Assembly: GCA_004552595.1 (NCBI GenBank)
Contig: SFNX01000027.1
Span: 1 to 19,514, forward strand
Reading direction: 5' to 3'
Origin: Lachnospiraceae bacterium
GTDB lineage: Bacteria > Bacillota > Clostridia > Lachnospirales > Lachnospiraceae
DNA: 19,514 nt
Part shown: piece by piece, positions 7,378 to 14,932 of the stretch
How positions within the stretch are numbered: the stretch's first letter is position 1
How the letters are laid out: each line of letters starts with the position of its first letter
Notes under the pieces: model-generated
Told to the model about the DNA's origin: nothing
Database searches by the model: none
Seen by the model: the letters and a program-made list of their open reading frames with translations, nothing else
Program-made: the position numbers and the translations under genes

Positions 7378-7806
7378 ATGTTAAACGTAGGACAAATTGA
7401 AGAAGGTTTTGTACTTGATCATATCGATGCAGGAAAAAGTCTTAAAATATATCATGATTTAAAGCTTGATGAGCTCGATTGCACAGTTGCAATAATCAAA
7501 AATGCGCGAAGCAACAAGATGGGCAAAAAAGACATTCTTAAGGTAGAATGTGACATCAATATATTAGACCTTGATATTCTTGGATTTATTGACCATAAGA
7601 TTACCGTAAATGTTATTAAGGACGGCGTGCTCGTTGAGAAGAAAATGCTCCACCTTCCTAAGGAAGTCAAGAACGTTATCAAATGTAAAAACCCAAGATG
7701 TATCACTTCAATCGAGCAGGAGCTGACACACTGCTTCGTTCTTGCAGATAAGGAAAAAGAAATATACAGATGCAAATATTGCGAAGAGGCATACGTAAGG
7801 AAATAG
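7378..7806 (+). CDS. pyrI: Aspartate carbamoyltransferase, regulatory chain
   Basis: A 142-residue regulatory subunit that binds nucleotide effectors through its N-terminal domain and contacts PyrB through a zinc domain. Cys103, Cys108, Cys132 and Cys135 form a C-x4-C-x23-C-x2-C site with the same spacing as the E. coli protein. The N-terminal part carries the conserved GFVLDHI...GKSLKI and MGKKDILKVE segments of the effector-binding domain. It is about ten residues shorter than E. coli PyrI, mostly at the ends. The ATG at 7378 follows AAAGGA. The gene ends 17 bases before the end of the convergent proA gene. CTP inhibition is expected from the family but is not proven by the sequence. Confidence 0.95.
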   Translation: MLNVGQIEEGFVLDHIDAGKSLKIYHDLKLDELDCTVAIIKNARSNKMGKKDILKVECDINILDLDILGFIDHKITVNVIKDGVLVEKKMLHLPKEVKNVIKCKNPRCITSIEQELTHCFVLADKEKEIYRCKYCEEAYVRK

Positions 7807-7823
7807 GCGAACAGACCGGACAA

Positions 7824-9080
7824 CTAGCCTCGTATCTGTCCGTTTCCGTATACCTTATACTTATACGAGGTTAGTTCTTTAAGCCCCATTGGGCCTCTTG
7901 CATGAAGCTTCTGTGTACTGATTCCGATTTCAGCACCAAAGCCAAATTCAAATCCATCGGTAAATCTTGTTGATGCATTGACATATACACATGCAGCGTC
8001 AACCTCATTCATAAATTTCTCGGCATTTTCTTTATTTTCAGTTACTATGCACTCAGAATGATGAGTAGTATATTTATTGACATGTTCAATTGCTTCAGTG
8101 ACATCGCCTACAATTTTAAGAGAGATAAGCGGACCTAAGTATTCGGTTGCATAATCTTCTTCAGTTGCCTTTTCAAGCGATAAGTCGGGACAGATTGAAA
8201 TTGTCTTTTCACATGCCCTTATTTCAACAGACTTTTCACTTAGCTTATCATATATTAACGGCACTATTTTTTCTGCGATATTTTTATGCACAATAAGTGA
8301 CTCTATTGCATTGCACACACCCATTCTCTGAGTCTTGGCATTTACAATAATATCAAGTGCCATATTAACATCAGCTGATTCATCAACAAATACATGACAG
8401 TTTCCGGTTCCGGTCTCGATAACAGGAATTGTTGCATTTTCAACAACTGAACGGATAAGCCCTGCTCCGCCTCTTGGAATAAGTAAATCAACATATTTAT
8501 TCATCTTCATGAATTCAGTTGCAATTTCCCTGTCAGTTTTTTCAATAAGTATTACACTGTCCTTTGAAATGCCACATTCAGAAAGTGCATTTCTAATTAC
8601 TTCTATTATTGCCTTATTAGAGTTAATTGCATCCTTTCCGCCTCGTAAAATTGAAACATTAGATGCCTTAAAGCAAAGTCCGAATGCATCCGCTGTTACA
8701 TTAGGGCGGGACTCATAAATAATACCAATTACGCCAATTGGAACTCTTACCTTATGGATTGAAAGGCCGTTTGGACGACTGAACTCATCAAGCTCTTCAT
8801 TTATCGGATCAGGTAGTTTTGAAATCTGGATAAGGCCTTCTGCCATATCCTTAATTCGCCCTTTAGTAAGGGTAAGTCTGTCGATTAGCGATTCCTTAAC
8901 CAGGTTATCCCTTGAAATCTTAACATCCTTTTCATTTTCATTAAGTATTTCATCTGTATGAGCAATAAGTGCATCTGCTACACTGACTAAAGCCTTATTT
9001 TTATCATCGGTTGATAATCTTAAGATTTCAAACTGACTTTTTCTTGCTCTCTTTCCGATTTCTTCCAAATATGCGTTCAA
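7824..9080 (-). CDS. proA: Gamma-glutamyl phosphate reductase
   Basis: A 418-residue aldehyde-dehydrogenase-fold enzyme that reduces gamma-glutamyl phosphate with NADPH to glutamate semialdehyde, the second step of proline synthesis. IYESRPNVTADAF (121-133), IPRGGAGLI (201-209), IETGTGNCH (221-229) and the catalytic cysteine Cys256 in QRMGVCNAIES are present, and the length is typical. The start is a TTG at 9080, six bases after GGAGGA; the next in-frame ATG would remove about 78 residues of the family core. The usual partner proB is not in the window; instead the gene follows the hybrid histidine kinase by 17 bases and was probably transcribed with it. It converges on pyrI with no strong terminator between them. 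Confidence 0.96.
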   Translation of the reverse strand: MNAYLEEIGKRARKSQFEILRLSTDDKNKALVSVADALIAHTDEILNENEKDVKISRDNLVKESLIDRLTLTKGRIKDMAEGLIQISKLPDPINEELDEFSRPNGLSIHKVRVPIGVIGIIYESRPNVTADAFGLCFKASNVSILRGGKDAINSNKAIIEVIRNALSECGISKDSVILIEKTDREIATEFMKMNKYVDLLIPRGGAGLIRSVVENATIPVIETGTGNCHVFVDESADVNMALDIIVNAKTQRMGVCNAIESLIVHKNIAEKIVPLIYDKLSEKSVEIRACEKTISICPDLSLEKATEEDYATEYLGPLISLKIVGDVTEAIEHVNKYTTHHSECIVTENKENAEKFMNEVDAACVYVNASTRFTDGFEFGFGAEIGISTQKLHARGPMGLKELTSYKYKVYGNGQIRG

Positions 9081-9086
9081 AACAAT

Positions 9087-9092
9087 TCCTCC
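9087..9092 (-). promoter_or_regulatory. Ribosome binding site for the TTG start of proA
   Basis: GGAGGA lies six bases before the TTG at 9080, supporting that codon as the start. Confidence 0.75.
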
Positions 9093-9097
9093 GCTAA

Positions 9098-11290
9098 TTA
9101 TTCTTTCATAATAATTAAGTTCTCAGGTAAAAACTTATATAGCATATTACAAAGCTGCTTTTCACTGACAGGCATTAACAAAAAGTCAGAAAAGCCCTTC
9201 ATAATGTACCAGTCTCTTGAGTCATTTGTTGCATTTGCGGTAACCATTACTACAGGTGTGTCCTTACATTCATTATCAGACTGCTTGATTCTTGAGAATG
9301 TCTCAACACCATCCATACCTGCCATTCTGTGATCCATAAAAATAAGGTCGAAATGCTTTTTCCTTACATATTCAAGACATTCAGCACCACTTGAAACCAT
9401 TGTAAGCTTTGACTCGGTTTTCTTAAGAAGTTCTTCCATAACCTTTTGGTTAAGCGAGGAATCATCAACTATAAGGATTTGTGCATCAGGTGAAACAAAA
9501 GGTACTTTGTATGTCTTTTCATCCTCTCTTCTGCCTATATCTTCGCCTACCGTTTCAATGCTGTCACTTGCGGCAATTACAGGAATAATAATACTGAAAA
9601 CAGTTCCTTTTCCTTCTTCACTCTTAAAGTTAATGAGTCCGCCCATCATCTCAACAAGCTGTTTTGAAATATTAAGTCCTAAGCCTGTACCGCCAACCTT
9701 GTGCGTTCCGACCATTTTCTCTCTTCCAAAGCCTGTGAAAATCTTATCCTGATTTTCAAATTTGATTCCTGAGCCGGAGTCTTCAATTACTATTAGAAGG
9801 TCAATATCAAAATCGCTTCTTCTCTTATATGAAAACCTGAATTTAATAAAGCCTTTATCGGTGTACTTAACGGCATTTGATAAAATATTTACAAGTATCT
9901 GTCTTATTCTTAACTCATCACCGATTACATATCTTGGTATTTCTTTTGTAATATCGACAATAAAGTCATGCCCTTTCTGGTCGCATCTGAACTTTGTTAA
10001 GTTAACAACATCTCCAAGCATTACCTTTAAATCGAATCTGTCTCTTACTAACTCAAGCTTACCTGACTCGATTTTTGAAAAGTCAAGAATATCACTGATA
10101 AGGTCTAACAGTGTATTTCCGGAATTCCTTATACTCTGAATATATGCCCTTGTTTCATCAGTCGAATAATCTCTTAACAGGACCTCACTCATTCCCATTA
10201 TTGCATTAATAGGTGTTCTTATTTCATGGGATACACTTGCAAGGAAAAACGACTTGGCCCTGCTCGCTTCTTCCGCTTCTTCTTTAAGAGCCCTCATCTT
10301 AGCCATCTGCTCTGTTGAATCGGTTACGTCAAAAAGAATTGCTGTTTTACCTATATCTTCCCCGTTTGGTTGTACTTTGTTAATGCTTATTTCAAATATT
10401 CTATCACCAATTGAAATTTGGTCTGATTTATTCGAATCAAATATTCTTAATATCGAAGGATCGTCAATAATTTTTCCTCTTGAATAGTTATTAAGCGACG
10501 GATAAAGCTCTTTTGCACGCTTATTTGAATACTCATATCCGTTGTCATTATTAAGAATAATGATTGCATTTTCGAGATTGGCAAGTATTAGTTCTCCTGC
10601 CGTGTCTGCGACATCAAACACATGCTTTCTTACTATTGCAATAGCAAAAATTCCAACAGAAATAGCAGCAAATAAAGGTGTTGTGTCAAATCCTTCAATT
10701 ACCCTTGAAATTGCAACAAGATATCCGACAAGCGGTACCAAAACAACAACAATGAGAATTACATAGTTCATCTTCATATGTTCCTGATTAGTACGCAGAA
10801 TTGAAACAGTCAGAATAAAAATACATGCAATAAGCTCAATAACCGTAATTGTTGCAAATACGTTATAAAGCCAGCCATGCTCTAATACAAGATGAGGAAG
10901 CGCTACATCTGAAACAAAATCGATACTTTTGTAATAAATCTTAGTATAGTCTCCTGTCCATACACCGAATACCACAAATACTGCTTCTAAAATCATAAGA
11001 CCTTTTAAAACGCCGTTGAATTCAACGCCACAATACTTAAACATGAAAAATGTGATAAGTCCGATTTCAAAAGCCCCACCTAAATATTGTGCCTTAGCCG
11101 CCACCATAGCCTGGCCTAAATCTTTGGAAGTAAGCTCTAAAATGTAGCCGCCATTCTGGACGAATGTACATATAAAAGTAATAAGAATAATATTTGAATA
11201 TGAACTTGTCTTTTGAAAAGCTACCGCTAATACGGAGCAAAAACATATTAGCGTTGCAATAAGTTGAATTGTTAATGCCACATTAAACAT
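9098..11290 (-). CDS. 7TM hybrid histidine kinase with receiver domain
   Basis: A 730-residue membrane sensor kinase. Seven hydrophobic segments fill residues 5-221, as in 7TM-type sensor kinases. A PAS-like region follows (about 232-325), then a short coiled coil, the dimerisation domain with His355 in SVSHEIRTP, and an ATPase domain with N472 in NILSNAVKYT, EDSGSG (503-508) and GGTGLGLN (533-540). The C-terminal receiver has the acidic pair D609/D610, phospho-acceptor D653 and T684, but Met706 occupies the conserved lysine position before proline. Signal and output are unknown; no separate response regulator or phosphotransfer protein lies in the window. The ATG at 11290 follows GTAGGAGAG. 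The gene starts 30 bases after rnpB with no terminator between and is followed closely by proA. Confidence 0.93.
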   Translation of the reverse strand: MFNVALTIQLIATLICFCSVLAVAFQKTSSYSNIILITFICTFVQNGGYILELTSKDLGQAMVAAKAQYLGGAFEIGLITFFMFKYCGVEFNGVLKGLMILEAVFVVFGVWTGDYTKIYYKSIDFVSDVALPHLVLEHGWLYNVFATITVIELIACIFILTVSILRTNQEHMKMNYVILIVVVLVPLVGYLVAISRVIEGFDTTPLFAAISVGIFAIAIVRKHVFDVADTAGELILANLENAIIILNNDNGYEYSNKRAKELYPSLNNYSRGKIIDDPSILRIFDSNKSDQISIGDRIFEISINKVQPNGEDIGKTAILFDVTDSTEQMAKMRALKEEAEEASRAKSFFLASVSHEIRTPINAIMGMSEVLLRDYSTDETRAYIQSIRNSGNTLLDLISDILDFSKIESGKLELVRDRFDLKVMLGDVVNLTKFRCDQKGHDFIVDITKEIPRYVIGDELRIRQILVNILSNAVKYTDKGFIKFRFSYKRRSDFDIDLLIVIEDSGSGIKFENQDKIFTGFGREKMVGTHKVGGTGLGLNISKQLVEMMGGLINFKSEEGKGTVFSIIIPVIAASDSIETVGEDIGRREDEKTYKVPFVSPDAQILIVDDSSLNQKVMEELLKKTESKLTMVSSGAECLEYVRKKHFDLIFMDHRMAGMDGVETFSRIKQSDNECKDTPVVMVTANATNDSRDWYIMKGFSDFLLMPVSEKQLCNMLYKFLPENLIIMKE

Positions 11291-11320
11291 TAATATTACT
11301 CTCCTACATTATATATAAAT

Positions 11321-11710
11321 ATGAGTCTGACTATAAGCCGGGTTCTGTATCTGGTAATCATCTATCTACTCATAGCGTCACCGCTAAGCTCTAGCAACCT
11401 ACCCGGAAACACGACGGGCAGCCGTATCGTTTCCTGTTTGGTCTTGCTTCGGATGGGGTTTACATTGACCCTTTATGTTACCACAAAGGCGGTAGTCTCT
11501 TACACTGCCATTTCACCATTACCTGTGCTAAAAAGCCATCGGCTGTATAATTTCTGTTGCACTTTCCTTCAGGTCACCCTGACCGGCCGTTAACCGGCAT
11601 CCTGCCCTGTGAAGCCCGGACTTTCCTCACCCTGCCATTCCGGCATAAAAAGCAAATATTACTTACTTCCTATGCCGGCCTGGCAGGCCGCGATTACCTG
11701 TCAGACTCAT
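11321..11710 (-). ncRNA. rnpB: RNase P RNA, type A
   Basis: About 390 bases encode the catalytic RNA that trims tRNA 5' leaders. The ends pair perfectly over 11 bases (11710-11700 with 11331-11321), forming P1. The conserved 5' core reads GAGGAAAGTCCGGGC (minus strand, 11628-11614) and the conserved 3' core ACAGAACCCGGCTTAT (11348-11333); they pair as P4. The ACAGAAATTATA segment and a CCGGCAT/ATGCCGG helix fitting P3 are also seen. The layout fits the ancestral (type A) form usual in Clostridia. Exact ends are uncertain by a few bases. The gene lies 10 bases after the nucleoside kinase stop and 30 before the kinase start, with no terminator, so the RNA may be processed from a longer transcript as well as made from its own promoter. 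Confidence 0.96.
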
Positions 11711-11719
11711 AAATATCAA

Positions 11720-11749
11720 ATTAAACGTTAAATACGCTGCCTCCGACAA
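11720..11749 (-). promoter_or_regulatory. Possible rnpB promoter inside the nucleoside kinase end
   Basis: On the minus strand TTGTCG (11749-11744) and TTTAAT (11725-11720) are 18 bases apart, and a start 7 bases further on falls within a few bases of the predicted rnpB 5' end. The promoter overlaps the last codons of the upstream gene. Confidence 0.4.
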
Positions 11750-13376
11750 ACTCACGTAGTATTGAATTATTTGGAAGCGCTTCCGATGTAACTCCTAAGA
11801 AGTAATCAAGGAATTTAAGGAGTCTTTTTGCCTCATGAAATCCCGGGTCATCCTTCTTAATTCCAAAAAGCAAAGGCTCTGCGAACTGCTTTAATACAGC
11901 AAGCTCATAAATGAGCGCTGAATTAAATACTGCATCAGCTGACTCCTGGTAAGGGAATATATACTTCTCCTCACCTCTTCTTACTGATTCCCACATGGCA
12001 AGAGTGCCGGAAGCACCTGTTCCTCTTGTTCTGTGGTCTCTTACCATACGTCTTAAAAGTCTTACGTCGGTTGTAGGAATTCTGTTATGCTCATCAACAT
12101 TAAGGCATGTAAGAGCACTTATATAAATCTTATACTTACTCTCCTTAGGAAGAGTGTATGACATCTTCTCGTTAAGGCCGTGAATTCCTTCGATGACAAG
12201 GATGTCATTTTCCTTAAGAGTTAAGAAATTATCATGATATTCTCTCTTGCCCGTTTTAAAATTGAACACCGGAATATCGACTGTTTCACCATTAAGGAGC
12301 CTCGTCATATCTTTGTTAAATCCTTCAACATCAAGTGACTCAAGACATTCAAAATCATAATTTCCTTCTTCATCCTTAGGGCAGAACTCTCTGTCTACAT
12401 AGTAATTATCAAGTCCTATTGGATGCGGATTTAATCCGTGTGCCATAAGCTGTGTTGAAAGTCTGTATGAAAACGTTGTCTTACCGGAAGAAGAAGGACC
12501 CGCAATCATAACAAATTTAACACCATCGCGTTTCGCAATATCAGCTGCAATATCTGAAATCTTGCCTTCCTGTAATGCTTCTGTGACAAGTCTTAGCTGC
12601 TCAAAGCCACCAGAACAAATCACATCATTAAGGGCACCAACTGTCTCAACAGAAAGCTTTCTTCCAAGTAAATCGGTTTCGCGCATTGCTTTAAATACCT
12701 TAGGCTGATTTGATTTTTCTGCAACCTTACTTAAGTCATTCATAGCGGCAAACTGAAGCACAAATCCTGTGTCATAAAGATACAAATCAAACGGTACACT
12801 GTAGCCTGTTGATGGTGCCATATCACCGTGATAATAATCCTTATAATCTTCGATGCTGTAAATGTTAACGGAAGAAGTACGTCTGTATTTAAACAGCTTA
12901 ACCTTGTCTGTCATACCGGCATCTTCAAATATCTTAATTGCATCCGAAAGTTTGTATGAAGTTTTAACTATCGGAATATCAGCATCAATGATTTCCTGCA
13001 TTTTTGCTTTTACTTCGTTAACGAACTTATCATCCACGCATACAGAGCCCTCAACCGTACAGAATATTCCCTTTCCGATTGAGTATTCAGCTTTAACTCT
13101 GTCAATATTGTTATTGCCGTACAAATCGGAAATGGCCTTGAACATTACCATCATCATTGTACGTCTTAATACCTTATATCCCGCTTTTTCTGAAATCGTA
13201 ACAAATTTAACATCTACGTCAGATGAAATACATTTGTTAAGCTCTGTGTACTTACCATCAACATCTGCAATTATAATTGTTGAATCATAAAGACTCTTAA
13301 CGTCTCTTGCTATTTCTTTATAAGTCGTTCCCCTTTTATATTCGTATTCATTTCCTAAAATTGTAACCTTTGCCAT
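11721..13376 (-). CDS. TGS-domain nucleoside (uridine-type) kinase
   Basis: A 551-residue protein. Residues 1-60 resemble a TGS domain and 61-240 the second additional domain of threonyl-tRNA synthetase; the C-terminal half is a uridine kinase/phosphoribulokinase-like P-loop domain with GPSSSGKTT (293-301) and IEGIHGLN for the Walker B region. It is expected to phosphorylate a nucleoside, probably uridine or cytidine, but the role of the synthetase-like half is unknown and the true substrate is not proven. The start is the ATG at 13376, seven bases after AAGGAG; the in-frame codon at 13397 lies upstream of that site and is rejected. It lies 24 bases after the nif3-like gene and shares the operon with dgt and the PurF-like gene, which fits nucleotide metabolism. 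Confidence 0.88.
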   Translation of the reverse strand: MAKVTILGNEYEYKRGTTYKEIARDVKSLYDSTIIIADVDGKYTELNKCISSDVDVKFVTISEKAGYKVLRRTMMMVMFKAISDLYGNNNIDRVKAEYSIGKGIFCTVEGSVCVDDKFVNEVKAKMQEIIDADIPIVKTSYKLSDAIKIFEDAGMTDKVKLFKYRRTSSVNIYSIEDYKDYYHGDMAPSTGYSVPFDLYLYDTGFVLQFAAMNDLSKVAEKSNQPKVFKAMRETDLLGRKLSVETVGALNDVICSGGFEQLRLVTEALQEGKISDIAADIAKRDGVKFVMIAGPSSSGKTTFSYRLSTQLMAHGLNPHPIGLDNYYVDREFCPKDEEGNYDFECLESLDVEGFNKDMTRLLNGETVDIPVFNFKTGKREYHDNFLTLKENDILVIEGIHGLNEKMSYTLPKESKYKIYISALTCLNVDEHNRIPTTDVRLLRRMVRDHRTRGTGASGTLAMWESVRRGEEKYIFPYQESADAVFNSALIYELAVLKQFAEPLLFGIKKDDPGFHEAKRLLKFLDYFLGVTSEALPNNSILREFVGGSVFNV

Positions 13377-13383
13377 ACTCTCT

Positions 13384-13389
13384 CTCCTT
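13384..13389 (-). promoter_or_regulatory. Ribosome binding site fixing the nucleoside kinase start
   Basis: AAGGAG lies seven bases before the ATG at 13376 and downstream of the in-frame alternative start at 13397, so it selects the shorter form. Confidence 0.75.
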
Positions 13390-13400
13390 ATAAACACCTT

Positions 13401-14183
13401 CTACAAAACCATGAAAGGTGAAGTCATCTCATGTGTGTAAACTTTAATTTCCGGCATTTCTCTTCTGATAAATTCTTCCATATACGGAACAAAAATCTTC
13501 TCGATTCCAAAATGCCCTGCATCTATTACACATAACCCCTGAGCTACACTGTCGATGCCTTCATGATGGTCAATGTCGCCCGTAATAATTACATCGGCTC
13601 CCTTTTCAATTGCATGCTTTATCATTGATTTACCCGAACCCGGTGAAATTGCGCATATGTTACACAAACGGTCCGGGTCGCCAAATACCTTAACTGTATC
13701 AAGCATAAATCTTTCCTTGACAAAATCGCACAGCTCTATTAATGACATCTCTTCTCTAAGCCTTCCGATTCTGCCAATTCCTTCCGCGCCGATTTCATCT
13801 TCGTATGTGACTTGAAGAACATCTCTTTCAATAAGGTCAATTTCATCTGCCGCAGCATCAGCCATTCCCATGACATCGAAGTTAGTATGCATTGCATAAT
13901 ATGAAATGTCATACTTTGCTAATTTAAGAATTCTTCGTCCGATAAAATCATCAGCCCTTACTGATTTAATTGCCGAAAAAATCATCGGATGATGCGTAAT
14001 AAGCATATCAGCCTCGCATTCGATTGCCGCATCAATTACTTCATCCGTTGCATCAAGTGCAATATAAATTGTTTTGACATCTTTGTCGTAGCGACCTACC
14101 AAAAGCCCGACATTATCAAAGCTTAAAGCAAATCTTTTTGGCGAAAGCTCTTCTAAGCTTTCACAAATCAATGCACACTCCAT
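13401..14183 (-). CDS. NIF3-like (DUF34) dinuclear metal protein
   Basis: A 260-residue cytosolic protein of the NIF3/DUF34 family, often annotated as GTP cyclohydrolase I type 2; its real function is unsettled. The metal-binding residues expected for the family are visible: H64 and H65 in THHPMIF, H99 and D103 in MHTNFDV, and H224 and E228 in DAGHFGIEKI. It is the short form without the inserted central domain found in longer bacterial relatives. The ATG at 14183 follows AGGAGGGG. The gene lies 14 bases after trmK, a pairing common in Firmicutes. The absence of folE nearby might tempt a folate assignment, but the name GTP cyclohydrolase should not be taken as evidence for that. Confidence 0.9.
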   Translation of the reverse strand: MECALICESLEELSPKRFALSFDNVGLLVGRYDKDVKTIYIALDATDEVIDAAIECEADMLITHHPMIFSAIKSVRADDFIGRRILKLAKYDISYYAMHTNFDVMGMADAAADEIDLIERDVLQVTYEDEIGAEGIGRIGRLREEMSLIELCDFVKERFMLDTVKVFGDPDRLCNICAISPGSGKSMIKHAIEKGADVIITGDIDHHEGIDSVAQGLCVIDAGHFGIEKIFVPYMEEFIRREMPEIKVYTHEMTSPFMVL

Positions 14184-14197
14184 ATAACCCCTCCTTC

Positions 14198-14932
14198 TTA
14201 AGTAATTACCCTTTCTATCTCAAATTCAGATTCAGAATCAATTATTTCCAATGCTTCATTGTTGTATTTAAGCATCTCTTCTACGTCCTTAAGCCTTGCA
14301 ATAACATTTTCAGTCGGTGACTGACAGCAAAGCTCACTATATAGATTTACATAATAATCCTTTTCCGCAATTAAATACTGATGAAGTATCGGATCCTGCT
14401 CTTTTAATAGGATTTTGCCGTATTTGTAATACACTTCCCTATCCCAGTTCATTTTATCATGAACAGCCTTCATCATCGGATAGTATTTGAAATCCTCATA
14501 CACAATCGATTCGGAAATAATCATAAGCCCATTGTCACTAAGGTAATGCCTAAGTCCCGCAATTTCTGACTGAGGCTGCAAAATAAGCTCTTTTACGCTT
14601 CCTACGATTTCTTTGGATTCTTCCAGAATCTTAATCATCAAATTGCCGCCCATCCCGGACATTACGACCGACTCAACTTCTCCTGTCTTATAATTTGTAA
14701 GTCCGTCCGACAACCTTAATTCGATTTTATCATTAAGTCCGTAAAGCTTAACGTTTTCTGATGCCTTACTTAACGGGCCTTTCCTTACATCAGATGCGAT
14801 GACTTTATCTGTTATGTTGTTTTGCAAAAGGTAGATAGATAAGTATCCGTGGTCACAACCTACGTCTGCGACTTTTAGTGTAGGAGTAATAAGCTTTGAA
14901 ACGGCACTTAATCTCTCTGAAAGCTTTACCAT
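14198..14932 (-). CDS. trmK: tRNA (adenine-22 N1)-methyltransferase
   Basis: A 244-residue SAM-dependent enzyme that methylates N1 of adenine 22 in tRNAs. The SAM-binding motif DVGCDHGYLSI (23-33), the GMGGNLMIKIL segment after the fourth strand and the LQPQSE motif are typical of TrmK, and a charged C-terminal helical region (about 190-244) fits its coiled-coil domain. Length is normal. The ATG at 14932 lies inside the end of dnaG, overlapping it by 7 bases, with only a weak AAAGAG upstream, so translation is probably coupled to dnaG. In many Firmicutes rpoD lies between these two genes; it is absent here. Confidence 0.93.
   Translation of the reverse strand: MVKLSERLSAVSKLITPTLKVADVGCDHGYLSIYLLQNNITDKVIASDVRKGPLSKASENVKLYGLNDKIELRLSDGLTNYKTGEVESVVMSGMGGNLMIKILEESKEIVGSVKELILQPQSEIAGLRHYLSDNGLMIISESIVYEDFKYYPMMKAVHDKMNWDREVYYKYGKILLKEQDPILHQYLIAEKDYYVNLYSELCCQSPTENVIARLKDVEEMLKYNNEALEIIDSESEFEIERVIT

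Noticed and set aside
7452..7823. 123-codon open frame opposite pyrI
   Set aside because: pyrI is certain from its zinc cysteines and PyrB linkage; the antisense frame has a low-complexity Ser-rich product.
7817..7842. Inverted repeat CGGACA / TGTCCG between the convergent pyrI and proA ends
   Set aside because: The stem is only 6 bp with a 14-base loop and no real T-run on either strand, so it is not supported as a terminator.
11308..11313. TATAAT on the minus strand just before the hybrid kinase gene
   Set aside because: No -35 fits, and the transcript start would fall within the ribosome binding site.
11321..11593. 90-codon open frame on the plus strand
   Set aside because: It is the reverse complement of RNase P RNA, with conserved RNA core motifs explaining the sequence.
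12862..13290. 142-codon open frame opposite the nucleoside kinase
   Set aside because: It is a shadow of the conserved TGS/synthetase-like coding region, with no ribosome binding site noted.
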